Shown here piece by piece: positions 11,876 through 23,083 of a DNA stretch of 64,000 nt. This DNA comes from Sciurus carolinensis (taxonomy: Eukaryota > Chordata > Mammalia > Rodentia > Sciuridae): NCBI RefSeq assembly GCF_902686445.1, contig NC_062220.1:92876143-92940142 (forward strand), written 5' to 3'. The notes below the pieces were generated by a model, which did no database searches, was not told where the DNA came from, and saw only the letters and a program-made list of their open reading frames with translations. Numbering within the stretch: position 1 is the first letter of the stretch; each line of letters starts with the position of its first letter. A program made the position numbers and the translations under genes.

Positions 11876-12595
11876 ACATATATATACCTTACTACGTATT
11901 ATTTTGTAATCAATGTTTTCATTTGACAAATTGTCTTGAAAACTTTGTTGATAATCTTTTAGATTATCATTGAAAATGGCTGCATACTACTCAATTGCAT
12001 GGACTAACCATAGATTTGTTATTCATTTATTGATTAAAAATTAGTTTTTTTTAATTTTTCATTCTCATAAATAATGCTATGTGGAAAATGCTTTTAAACA
12101 TTTTAAAATACATGCCTTCGTCCTCCTAAAATCAATCCCAAATCCCTGCAGGTGCAATTGTTGGACATTTTTAGAACTTTTGATTTATAGTACAAGTTCT
12201 CTCTTAACAGGGGTTCATGTTATCATAGGCACAGGTGCAGTGGACATTCTTATCATTTCTAGTTTTTTCCAACCAAATTAAAGGTGGTTATTTATAGTTC
12301 TTAATTATATGGTTAAGTTGAATTTTTTTCATATTTTCTGATCAATTTTATTTCTTCTTTTGTCATATTCATTTTCATTTATTCACTCAAAATATTTGTC
12401 AAATACAAAATATGTTATAGATCAGTGACTCATACCATTTTTCCAACTATCTGTTGATACATTTCTATTCATCCTATGGCTTGTGTCATTTCATTTTATT
12501 ATGAAGATATCAGCATCCTTGTCTGTCTTATATGTTGCAATACCTTTTTCCAATTTATGCTTGTCTTTAATGATTTTGCCTTTTTCCATAAACAA
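11876..12595. other. No recognised feature
   Basis: AT-rich. Two small frames of 66 and 77 codons have no recognisable similarity and no exon signals. Confidence 0.4.
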
Positions 12596-12599
12596 GAAA

Positions 12600-12978
12600 G
12601 TTTATATCTTATTTCATTTTTTCCACATTCTTATTGGTGCATTTTAGGTATACATGATCATGGGATTTGTTTTTACATATTTGTACACACACATAATATA
12701 ATAATATGACTTGGTCAATATCACTCCCCAGTATTTCCCCTTTCCCTCATGTCTTCCTCCCCCTGGTTACTTTCCTCTGTTCTGTTGATCTCCCTTAGAT
12801 TTTTATGAGATCCCCCAAACTTTCTTTTCCTTTATCCTCTCTAGTTTCCACATATGATAGAAAACATACAATACTTGAACTTCTGAGTCTGACTTATTTT
12901 GCTGAATTTGTTTTCAATTTCCACTGCCATGCAAATGACATAATTTTATTTTTTCTTTATGGATAAATAAAACTCCAT

Positions 12979-13011
<33 letters not shown>

Positions 13012-14044
13012 TTTCTTTATCCATTCATGCCTTTATAAATATCTAGGCTGATTAAACAGTTTGGCTATTGTGAATTGTGCTGCTATAAACATGAGTATGT
13101 TTAATTCTTTAGGAAATATACTGAGGAGTGGTATAGTTGAGTCATATGGCGATTCCATGCCTAGTCTTTTGAGGAATCTCCATACTGATTTCCATAGTAA
13201 GTGTACCAATTTATAATTCCATCAATGGTGTAAAAGTGTTCCTTTTTCTCCACATTCTCTCCATCATTTATCATTGTATTCTTACTGGCTGCCATTCTGA
13301 CATGAGATAAAACCTCAGTGTAGTTTTAATTTGCATTTCCCTAATTGCTAATGATGTTGATCATTTTTTTCATATATTTGTCAGTCATTTGTATTTCTTC
13401 TATTGAGAACTGTCTATTAAAATCATTTGCCCATTTATCAATTGGGTTATTTGGTCTTTAATAACCAAATATTGAGTTATTTGTTAACCTTTTTGATCAT
13501 TTTGTATATTCTATATATTAATCCACCATCAGAATAGTAACTGGCAATGATTTTCTCCCATTCTGTAGGTTGTCTCTTCACATTCTTTGTTTCCTTTGCT
13601 GTGCGGAAGTTTTTTAATTTGATGCTGTTCCATTTATTAATTCTTGGCATTATTTCCTGAGCTTTAGGGATCCTATTGAGAAAATCTTTGCCTGTGACTA
13701 TATGCTAGAATATTGACTGTATGCCTTCTTCTTGGAGTTGCATAGTTTCTGGTCCAACTCCTAAGTCTTTGATTCATTTTAAATTGATTTTTGTGCAAGG
13801 TGAGAGATAAGGGTCTAGTTTTATTCTTCTATGAATAGGATAACCAATTTTCCTAGTACCGTTTGTTAAAAGGGTTTTTTGCAATGCATGTTTTTGGCAA
13901 CTTTGTCAAGGATCAGATGACTGTATCTGTGTTGGTTTGTCTCTGTGTCTTCTATTCTATACTACTTGTCTGTGTGTCTGTGTTTGTCAGTACCGTGCTG
14001 TTTTTGTTACTATAGGAGAGCTTTTATTTTAAAGTAATCAAACA
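12600..14044 (-). mobile_element. Old L1 3' end, antisense
   Basis: Antisense 3'UTR (12600-12840) is followed by antisense ORF2 text, including the reverse of the conserved tail (ttctttatccattcatgcct), ttctcccattctgtaggttg, ctttgctgtgcggaag and gtaccgtgctgtttttgtta. It is 5'-truncated near 14044. A (TG)n tract sits at 12979. It is less decayed than the L1M copies at 25298. Confidence 0.92.
12979..13010. repeat. (TG)n(TA)n microsatellite
   Basis: Alternating tg run turning to tatata, within the antisense L1 at the same ORF2 spot (tgtatatg) that produced the AC run at 11417. Confidence 0.95.
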
Positions 14045-14479
14045 CCAAATCTTTATTGTGTGTGCTTGTCTTTACACTGTAGAAAGGACTTTACCATGGA
14101 TAAAAGACTGAAGGAAAGCAGAATGTGTATAGAGTCACTGAATTGATTTCGTGACCTCAAAAATTCTGCTATTAAGTGTTAAAGACTAATGTGACTACAA
14201 TTATTTGGAAAGTATCTCAAACATTATTACAACCTATTCAAAAGCAGTTTCTTTCTGAAAGCTTGATGGAGTCTGAGATTGGTCTAATTAATATCAAGAA
14301 CTAGTCTATTGCACTTCATTGGAATTGTAATTATATTTGGGTAAATGTCTTTACCTCATCAAAATCCCCCTGGCAGTTTCACCTAATTTCAAATAAGTGA
14401 GAAGTAGAATAGAATGAAATCATATTTAAAGCATTATTGATTATTGAAATCATGAATTTAACTTGAAATTCTCAGTATA
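14045..14479. other. No recognised feature
   Basis: No long ORF and no named repeat seen. Confidence 0.4.
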
Positions 14480-14760
14480 ACCTGTTCTTAGTGTGAATGC
14501 CACTGTCCATGAAGCCTTCCCTGGTCAGTAGCACAGGGAAGCACTGTGATACTGTGTCATGGTTCCGGATTTCTCTCTTTCAAGTCACATATGGAAATGA
14601 TAAGTATATTTAGATATTTGTGGTTTAACATTGGCCTATATTACACCAGTCTCTGAAAGGTATACCTATTTTGCTAATCACTGCATCTCCAGCATCTAAA
14701 GCAGTGATGAAAGAAGCTTGAAACTCAGAAGTACTGAATACATACATGAACATAAGGACC
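14480..14760 (+). mobile_element. L2-like ancient LINE 3' end
   Basis: It has the L2 3' region pattern: catgaagccttccctggtc, then a run to actgcatctccagcatctaa and a tail with gaatacatacatgaa. It is heavily diverged and was assigned by eye. Confidence 0.5.
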
Positions 14761-15816
14761 TCTTTTTTTTATGGGAGTGGTTTCTTCATCTTATGTTTTG
14801 AGTCCTGTGGAAGGAAAATGTGGAACTGTGATTGAAAATTTACTTTTGTTGTCATTCTGATAAAAGAGGAAGATGAGAACACACTACTGAGGTGCGCAGA
14901 CATTTTAACTGGTAGCAACTCTAATTGGATGGACTTGGGGTGGGGGCTAAAAATGAATTCTCTACCCAAATTTAACCATGCCCTCTCCTTGATGCATTGC
15001 TTGTGGTGACTTTCCCGCCAACTGTAGAGTCAAGTAGTTGCATCTGGCCCACAAAACTTAAAACGTGCATTATGACCCTTGCATAGGACTAGTGAGTCTA
15101 GTCAATATTATGATTCCCAATAGTTATATTAGCATTACTTTTTAATTCCTTCTCTACTGCACTGAGAAAATCTATGATTCCATGGTTTTATGTAATGAAA
15201 AGTTCAGAGCTAACTTGTCAGCCCAGGTTGCTGCTGACAAATCTCATGGATTCTTTCCTGAACCTGGAAAGAAAGAAGGAATCTAGGTATGGCAGTTAAT
15301 TTAACGCTGATCAACAGTATCTAACAACAAAAATACCAAGGGTAAAAATTTCACATACCAAACTTCTGATCAATTTAATGTAGGAAATGTCTCCCTCTTG
15401 TAGAAATTAGTTGCTAGTAAAATTTACTTGGTCTCAAAATAAACTTTTCCACCTGATAACACTGAAGGAAAGTGGGACATAGCACTAAAGCATCCCTAAG
15501 TTTCTCTTGAACTGGTTCTTTGATATCTGAAAGGCAATGAGAAAAATAAAACTGCCTTTACAGGCAGGCATATTGAAGGGAGAAGCACATTCACTAAATA
15601 ACTGAGCACCAAGGAGAATAATCTTCAAAAATCAGGAACTCAAAAATCAGGGTATCTCATAGTCATGAGATAGAGAACCTTATATACTTAAGTAAACACT
15701 ATAGTTCAGGACATCAGTAAAGTGGTGAGCCCTGTTCAGGATACTTGATTTAAGAGGATGATGGAGAATAATGTAGGTTATTTTGTCATCAGGAAAAATT
15801 TCCATCCCAAATGCTT
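14761..15816. other. No recognised feature
   Basis: About 1 kb without a long ORF or a repeat that I can name. A poly(T) near 14763 is isolated. Confidence 0.4.
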
Positions 15817-15834
15817 AAAAGTTAAAATGTTTTG

Positions 15835-16041
15835 CCATGTGTAGTGGTGCATGCTTCTAACCTAGGGGCTGGGGAGGCTGAGTCAGGAGGATCAAGAGTT
15901 CAAAGCCAGTCTCAGCAAAAGCAAGGCTCTAAGCAATGCAGTGAGACCCTGTCTCTAAATAAAATACAAAATAGGGCTGGGATTTGGCTCAGTGGTTAGG
16001 TGCCCTTGGGTTTAATCCCCAGCCCTGAGTTCAATCCCTGG

Positions 16042-16078
<37 letters not shown>
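15835..16078 (+). mobile_element. B1-dID SINE with long poly(A) and clean TSD
   Basis: The left half is 7SL-like B1 (ggctggggaggctgagtcag, gagaccctgtctctaaat). The right half is dID (agggctgggatttggctcag, gttcaatccctgg). The tail has about 33 A. The 18-base duplication aaaagttaaaatgttttg flanks it at 15817-15834 and 16075-16092. The long pure tail and exact TSD mark a young L1-mobilised insertion. Confidence 0.96.
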
Positions 16079-16081
<3 letters not shown>

Positions 16082-16267
16082 AAAATGTTTTGTGCTTAAA
16101 GTTAACTCTCAGTCAGGAATGTTTAGGAATTGCCTCAGAACCATCCCTATCATGAATAGCAGTTGACAAAAGGGGACAAAAGTAAATGTTCAATTAAAAT
16201 GCTTTCATTTGCCACTAGCAGCTCACTAATAGTGGCCCAGAAATTCCATGTTTCCTGGTAACCTTTG

Positions 16268-16927
16268 CCAGTGTAAGGATGAGGTATTCCCAAAAAGTCC
16301 ACATGTGGGACAATGCAGGAATGTTCAGAGGTGAAATGATTACATTAAGAGAGCTCTAACTTAGAGGGGCTCAGTGGTGCATGCCTATAATCCCAGTGGC
16401 TCCAGAAGCTGAGGCAGGAGAATTGGGAGTTCAAAGACAGTTTCAGCAAAAGCAAGGCACTAAGCAACTCAGTGAGATCCCATATCCAAATAAAATACAA
16501 ACTAGGGCTGTGGATGTGGCTCAGTGGTCAAGTGCCCCAGAGTTCAATCCCTGGTAGCCCCCCAACACACATACACAAAAAAGAGTTCTGACTTAATCAG
16601 TGGATTAATCCATGTAATGGATTAATGAATTGAATGGATTAATGGGTAGTAACTATAGGCAGGTAGGGTGGAGGAAATAGGTCACTGGAGGCATGCCTTT
16701 GGAATTATATTATCCCTTACTCCTTGTACTCAAGCTCTGTTTTTGCTTTCTAGCTATCAAGAGCTGAGCAGCTTTCCTCCACCACACCCTTCCACCATGA
16801 TGCTCAGGCCTGGAATTGGCTGCTCATGGACTGAAGCTCTGAAACCAGGAGGCAAAATAAACTTTTCCTCCTCTAAATCATTCTTGTCAGGTCTTTTGAT
16901 CACACCAATGAAAATTTGACTAACACA
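16268..16927 (+). mobile_element. ERVL-MaLR LTR split by a SINE
   Basis: The LTR runs from a degraded 5' edge near 16268 (tgaggtattcccaaaaag) to a 3' end at gactaacaca. Landmarks are gtgggacaatgcaggaatg, tcagtggattaatcc, caaaataaacttttcctcct (poly(A) signal). The B1-dID at 16364-16581 interrupts it. It is a solitary LTR with no internal genes. Confidence 0.88.
16364..16581 (+). mobile_element. B1-dID SINE nested in the MaLR LTR
   Basis: A B1 half (gtggtgcatgcctataatcc) is joined to a dID half (ggatgtggctcagtgg, gttcaatccctggtag). It is flanked by near-identical 14-base duplications, agagctctaactta at 16350-16363 and agagttctgactta at 16582-16595. It is younger than the host LTR. Confidence 0.94.
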
Positions 16928-19489
16928 CCATGTAAAATGTATTTTTAAAGGAGGAGGAGAAGAAGAGAAAAAGGAGAAGAAGAAAAAGACAGGAGGAGTC
17001 ATGTGTTTGCCTTATGTAGGAAACTTTTACATAGATTTGCAGTTCCTCTTTGCTTTTTAATGGGACTCTGGGGAGATTAGCGCCCATGCCCTGGCATTAT
17101 GTGCTTCTCCAGCCTTGCCTTACTCCACTGGCTGCCCCACCATGCAGGATGTCTAACCAGGATTCTTAAATGTAGTGTTCCTGCCACAGGTTGCAACCAA
17201 GAGGTGTGCCTCTGTTTTTTTGTTTTATGTTTTTTTCCTTATATCAGAGTTAAGGACTTTGTTTTCAAAGACTAGTTCAAAAGTTGGAGGTAATAAAAAT
17301 CAAAAGAAAATAAGATACTAGAAGCAATCTGTTATTTGTTTATAGTTCTCAATTATTCCTCATCATTTGCATGACATAGGATCTGGAATTTCAGGGCATC
17401 TTTAGGAATTTCCCTCTTTCTGCTCCATTTTTTACTCTTTTTGTCCCTAGACTTGGTGCTAGAAGAGTCAAGACTTCGGAAACTATTGGGATGTGACCAT
17501 TGATATGTGGTACAATAACCTCAAGTTCACCATATGCAGTTTTATACTCAGCTGGAGTGGAAGAGGATCCTGATGGACTACTTAGCAGAGAAATCTGATG
17601 ATCCAGGATTCCAACAAGGCACAAGGATCTGGTGGGCAGCAGTCAGTTGGGTCTTCTTGTACAAATATCTCTTTAAGAATACTTGAAGTGTTTCTTTAAC
17701 TGAGAAACATATGATAATCAAAAAGATTCATTGGAAATGATTCCAGAATGAGGTCCATGTGAAATTTACTATAATAATTAAGGAGAATTATGTAAATTAG
17801 GAGAGATTTATTAACTATGTGTTTAATTTTATGACACTGCATGGTTATCCCGAAGAACATTATTTCATACATAAAGAGTATAAAACTTACCCACAGTTCC
17901 ACCAAGCCTCAAGAGTCACTGTGAAGACCATATAGACATGAATCATAAATGTATATTTTATATTCTCTTCTATTTTGCTATTTTTTTCATTCAACACTTA
18001 AACTATTATTTTCTTATGTTACCAAAACCATTTGAAAATATGCTTTTGATTGCCAGAAACCATATGAAAACTACCATAAGAAAATTTCATAATTTTAAAA
18101 ATAATTCTCTTACTCTTGGACATTTGCAATGTTGATAAATTCATTATAAATATCATTGAGATGAAATCTTTGTACAATCACCTTCTTTCAAGTTTATGGT
18201 TATAACTTTTAGCTAGGGCTGAAATTATGTAATGAAAGTGTATAATTATCTAAAAATTCTCTTAAAATAATTTTTGGATTTCTTTTCAGTAAGATTTTTC
18301 CAGTTATTAAATTGTTTTATAGAAAGGTCTGACCAATTTGCACTCTAAGTCTTAGTCTATTTAAGAGGGCTAACCTCACTAGACCTGAACATTAGTGCAT
18401 TTGTAATTCAATAATAATGCCAACAAAAATTATACCATGTTTTAAGTTGCTTTTTTAAAAAATATTTATCTAGAGCTTTGAAAATTCATTCCAAAGGATC
18501 AAGTTGTATTTCTTTTCTTTTCTCTATTAATTAGTGATCAGACTTTTTTAAAAAGTATTCATTTTGTAGTGATTCCTCCCTCCAAATATTTATTATGAAA
18601 AAATTCATAATAATAAACACAAACAAAAAAATGCAATGATCTTCCAAACACCCAATGTTTACACTTTTTATTTGCTGTATCTATTCCCATGAATTTCTCA
18701 TGATCCTTCAGCATAGTTCCACCTTGGACTGAGTTCAGAGCCTCCAGATGTCAAAGTCCCTTGCAGAGTTCTCCTACCCAGTCTGCTGTCTTCTTCTGGG
18801 GATCCCTGGTGCATTCTATATTTGTTCTTCTCTTTGGTATAATCCCTGCTCCACTGCACACTTCAGATTGGGCTCTGGAGAAGCTTGTGCTTCTCACAGA
18901 TGTTTATTTCCCAACTGCACATCAGCTGAAATGTGTAGAAGTCTCCTCTGTGTGACTTGGTTTGTCCTCAGTTTTGATTTCTACTTTTGAGCATATGAGA
19001 AATGCTTGACATTTAAGCAGCCATTATCCTATGGGAACCTGGAAACTTCTATCCTTTTACTGATTTTTTAAGTGTCTTATACATGAGGAGGATTGTCAAG
19101 ATGTCACAAGTAGTATTCTCTTATTATTTTCTTTTAAAATCGTGTTAATTAAGATATCAGATTTTTTTAAAACTAAAATTTTATGTCCAGAAAAGAATTT
19201 CCTTTCCAGAGATTATATAAATAATTTTCTATACTTTCTGCTGATTTTATTCCTATCTATCATCATTTGATCCATAATTTTTAATCCTCCAAAATACCTG
19301 AAATATTTTTGGTATATAGAGTAGGTGGAGAATCTTTAGGGTTTTAACCTCCACACAGCAATTCTTTCTACATGTTCAGGAAATAAACATTGCTTCATCA
19401 GTGACTCGAGATCTTTCCTTCTGTATATTAAGTTCTTATCAACACATACTAGGGCCTATTTTAGAGATGTGTACAGTATTACTAAGTCA
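16928..19489. other. Long stretch with no recognised feature
   Basis: About 2.5 kb of AT-rich sequence. There is a purine-rich run at 16950-16995. Small frames near 17391, 17938 and 18748 show no similarity I recognise and no splice context I would trust. This is one of the least repeat-like parts of the window. Confidence 0.4.
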
Positions 19490-20345
19490 TTTTTTTAGAT
19501 AGACATGACAGTAGAGTGTATTTTGCCATATTATACATACATAAGTACAACTTATTCTAATTAGGATTCCATTTTTGCAGTTCTACATGATATGGAGTTT
19601 CACTGGTTGTGTATTCACATATGAACATAGGAAAGTTATGTCTGATTTAGTCTACTGTCTTTTCTATTCCTATTCCCCCCTCTCCCCTCTCTTCCCTTTT
19701 TTACACCTTTGTCTAATCCATTGAATTTCTATTCTTCTCTGGTCCCCTAGTTGTATGTTAGTATTCTCATATCAGAAAGAACATTTGACCTTTGGTCTAT
19801 TATAATTGGCTTATTTCACTTAGTATGATAGTCTGTAGATCCATCCATGTAGCAACAAAAATCACAAAGTCATTCTTTCTTATGACTGAGTAATATTCCA
19901 TTGTGTATATGTACCACATTTTCTTTATCCATTCACCTGTTAAAGAACAGATAGGTTGGTTCAATTGCTTATTGTAAATTGAACAGCTATACACATTGAT
20001 GTAGGTGCATCCCTGTAGTAACCTGATTTTAAGGCCTTTGTGTACATACTGGGAAGCTGGATACCTGGGTCAAAGGGTGGGTCCACTCCAAGTTTTCTGA
20101 GGAATCTCCATTGTGCTCTCCAGATTGGTTGCACCAATTTGCAGTCCCACCAGCAATGTATGAGTGTACATTTTTCCCCACATCCTCATCAACATTTATT
20201 GTTACTTGTATTCTTGATAATTGCCTTTCTGACTGGAGTGAGATGGAATCTCAGTATAGTTTTAATTTGTATTTTTCTAATTGCTAGAGATGTTGAATAT
20301 TTTTTCATATATTTGTTGACCATTCATATTTTTTCAACATATGAT
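19490..20345 (-). mobile_element. Old L1 3' part, antisense (non-inverted half of a twin-primed copy)
   Basis: Poly(T) at about 19490-19496 is followed by antisense 3'UTR, then antisense ORF2 C-terminus (19800-19994 translates to MEYYSVIRKNDFVIFVATW on the minus strand) up to gaccattcatattttttc. The element's transcript direction is minus. It joins the opposite-orientation ORF2 piece at about 20346. Confidence 0.9.
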
Positions 20346-20780
20346 GATTGAAAATTGGATATCCACATGTAGAAGAAAGAAATTTAACCCCTATCTCTCA
20401 CTTAGCACAAAACACAACTCAAAGTGGATCAAGGACCTAGGCATTATACCAAAGACCTAGCACCTACTAGAAGAAAATGTAGGCCCAACCTTCCATCATG
20501 TTGTTGGCATAGGAACCAATTTTCTCAATAAAATTCCTAAAGTGCAAGAAGTAGAATCAAGAATCAGTAAATGGGATTGTATCATGCTAAAAAGCTTCTT
20601 AACAGCAAAGAAAACAGTCAAGGATACATAGAGTCTATAGAAAGGGAGAAAACCTTTGTCACCTGAAACTCAGATAGAACATTAATCTCCAGGACACATA
20701 AAGAACTCAAAAAACTTAACACCAAAAAACCCCCAATAACCCAATCAATAAATGGGCAAAGGAATTGCAAAGACATTTAT
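20346..20780 (+). mobile_element. Inverted 5' half of the same L1 (ORF2 fragment)
   Basis: It reads as sense ORF2 on the + strand: caaagtggatcaaggaccta, then atgctaaaaagcttcttaac, ending aatgggcaaaggaattg caaagacattt. These residues lie just upstream in ORF2 of the segment that starts the antisense half, so the two halves are neighbouring pieces of one element with the 5' one flipped. This is the signature of twin priming during L1 insertion. Confidence 0.85.
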
Positions 20781-20871
20781 TATAGCGTTATATATAATAG
20801 AGTAAATTGAGCAAAGAACTTAGGTTTTAACTAAGCAATTACACTATAGTTCCATAATGTAATGCTCTACT

Positions 20872-20885
20872 GAAAAGATATTACA
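20872..20885. repeat. Target-site duplication of L1-B (5' copy)
   Basis: gaaaagatattaca here is repeated exactly at 22574-22587, after the second A-tract of L1-B. Confidence 0.88.
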
Positions 20886-22185
20886 CAAGCAATCATGAAA
20901 TTCATCTGGAAGAATAAGAAACCCAGAATAGCTAAAGCAATCCATCACAGGAAAAATGAAGCTGGGGGTATCGCAATACCAGAACTTCAACTATACTACA
21001 AAGCAATAGTAACAAAAACGGCATGGTATTGGTACCAAAATAGACAAGTAGATCAATGGTACAGAATAGAGGACATGGACACAAACCCAAATAAATACAA
21101 TTTTCTCATACTAGACAAAAGGGCCAAAAATATGCAATGGAGAAAAGATGGCCTCTTCAACAAATGGTGCTGGGAGAATTGGAAATCCATATGCAACAGA
21201 ATGAAACTAAACCCATATCTCTCACCATGCACGAAACTAAACTCAAAATGGATTAAGGACCTCGGAATCAGACCAGAGACCTTGCATCTTATAGAAGAAA
21301 AAGTAGGTCCAGAGCTTCAACATGTTGGCTTAGGACCAGACTTCCTCAACAGGACTCCCATAGCACAAGAAATAAAAGCAAGAATCAATAACTGGGATAG
21401 ATTCAAACTAAAAAGCTTTCTCTCAGCAAAGGAAACTATCAGCAATGCAAAGAAAGAGCCTACAGAGTGGGAGAAAATCTTTGCCAATCATACTTCAGAT
21501 AGAGCACTAATCTCCAGAATCTATAAAGAACTCAAAAAACTCTACACCAAGAATACAAATAACCCAATCGATAAATGGGCTAAGGAAATGAACAGACACT
21601 TCACAGAAGAAGATCTACAAGCAATCAACAAACATATGGAAAAATGTTCCACATCTCTAGTAATAAGAGAAATGCAAATCAAAACTACCCTAAGATTCCA
21701 TCTCACCCCAATTAGAATGGCAATTATCAAAAATACAAGCAACAACAGGTGTTGGTGAGGATGTGGGGAGAAAGGTACACTCATACATTGCTGGTGGGGC
21801 TGCAAATTAATGCAGCCACTGTGGAAAGCAGTGTGGAGATTCCTTAGAAAACTTGGAATGGACCCACCATTTGACCCAGCTATCCCATTCCTTGGCCTAT
21901 ACCCAAAGGACTTAAAATCAGCACACTACAGAGATATAGCCACATCAATGTTCACAGCTGCTCAGTTCACAATAGCCAGATTGTGGAACCAACCTAGATG
22001 TCCTTCAATTGATGAATGGATAAAGAAACTGTGATATATATATTATGGAATATTACTCAGCCATAAAGAATGATAAAATTATGGCATTTGCAAACAAATG
22101 GATGAAATTGGAGAATATCATGCTAAGTGAGATAAGCCAATCTCAAAAAAACAAAGGACGAATGATCTCGCTGATAAGTGGATGA
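20886..22185 (+). pseudogene. L1-B ORF2 3' fragment with nonsense changes
   Basis: This is the C-terminal third of ORF2. The frame from 20895 is open for 287 codons, through [12 protein letters not shown] and WEKIFA-type conserved text. It stops at TGA 21756-21758, where L1-A has CGA (a CpG-type transition) in the Cys-rich knuckle. The same frame resumes (21810-22034), then hits TGA where L1-A has TGG. The ancestral stop is at 22183-22185. RT and EN domains are absent, so the element was dead on arrival. Confidence 0.93.
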
Positions 22186-22211
22186 TGACACAAAATGGGG
22201 GGTGGGAGGGG

Positions 22212-22241
22212 TTAGTGTTAGGGTTAGAGTTAGGGTTAGGG
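22212..22241 (+). repeat. Telomere-like hexamers in the L1-B 3'UTR
   Basis: Five consecutive units read TTAGTG, TTAGGG, TTAGAG, TTAGGG, TTAGGG. The matching position in L1-A (4928-4957) also has five hexamers but with several A to G changes. Confidence 0.95.
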
Positions 22242-22441
22242 AGGAGGGCAAGAATGGAGGAAGGAAGGACTGTATAGAGGGAAAAGAGGGGTGGGAGGAG
22301 TAGGGGGAAGGGGAAAATAACAGAATGAATCAAACAACATTACCCTATGTAAATCTATGATTACACAAATGGTATGCCTTTACTCCATGTACAAACAGAG
22401 AAACAACATGTATCCCATTTGTTTACAATAAAAAAAAAAAA

Positions 22442-22572
22442 GAGAGTAGACAGATGGAAATAAAGAGGTAATAAAACAGAATAAAGTCTAATAAAATAGG
22501 ATGGCATAATAAATATTCTGTTAAAAAAATCTTTTCCTCTAGTGAATTAAAAAAATAGAACTTGAAAAAAAA
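22442..22572 (+). other. Candidate 3'-transduced flank carried by L1-B
   Basis: Non-L1 sequence lies between the first poly(A) and a second A9 tract (22565-22573) that directly precedes the TSD copy. A variant signal, ATTAAA, near 22546 lies shortly upstream of the second tail. Read-through past a weak L1 poly(A) signal explains this layout. It should mark the source locus. Confidence 0.8.
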
Positions 22573-22573
22573 A

Positions 22574-22587
22574 GAAAAGATATTACA
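22574..22587. repeat. Target-site duplication of L1-B (3' copy)
   Basis: Exact 14-base match to 20872-20885. Confidence 0.88.
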
Positions 22588-22712
22588 GAAGTATATGCAT
22601 TATTACATAAAGCTGTCTAGATGATACTGTTAAAGGACAAATAAAGGTTTTGTATGGTATGAAAATTGTATATTTCAAAACACTTAATACTGAATACTGA
22701 ATATTTACATAC

Positions 22713-23083
22713 TGCTGTGATTTAGTTCTGTGGTTTCCCTCAAGGGCTCATATGTTAAAGGCCAGGCCACCTTATGACCTTAGTGGGAGGTGGCAGAATG
22801 TTTAGAAATGAGGCCTAATGGAAGGGTGATAGTTCACTGAGAACATGTTCTAGAAGATGATATTGGAACCCCCAACCCTTCCTCTCTCTCTTTTGCTCTG
22901 GCTATCATGAGGTGAACAGGCCACCCCCAGCATCTGCTCTATGCAAGAAGCACTATGCTGCCACAGGTCCAAATCAACTGTGATCATGGACTAAAAACTC
23001 TGAAACTGAGCCAAAATAAACCTTTTCTCATCTTAAGTTGATTATCTCAGGTATTTGTCACAGCAACAGAAAGCTGACTAACA
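22713..23083 (+). mobile_element. ERVL-MaLR solo LTR
   Basis: It starts near tgctgtgatttagttctgtg and ends gctgactaacac. Landmarks are gacc ttagtgggaggtgg, a ctctgaaactgagcc segment and ccaaaataaacctttt (poly(A) signal). It is an ORR1/MLT1-like rodent form with no internal region. Confidence 0.85.

Larger units (their letters stand above)
20886..22573 (+). mobile_element. Young 5'-truncated LINE-1 element L1-B with 3' transduction
   Basis: The body starts within ORF2 (caagcaatcatgaaattcat). It aligns with L1-A from about 3600 on and ends in the same 3'UTR and a first poly(A) at 22430-22441. A further 131 bases and a second A-tract follow before the TSD copy at 22574. It belongs to the same family as L1-A and L1-C. 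Confidence 0.95.

Noticed and set aside
16950..16995. Polypurine run as a possible retroviral polypurine tract
   Set aside because: It follows the 3' end of a solo MaLR LTR with no retroviral internal region beside it; it reads as simple purine-rich sequence.
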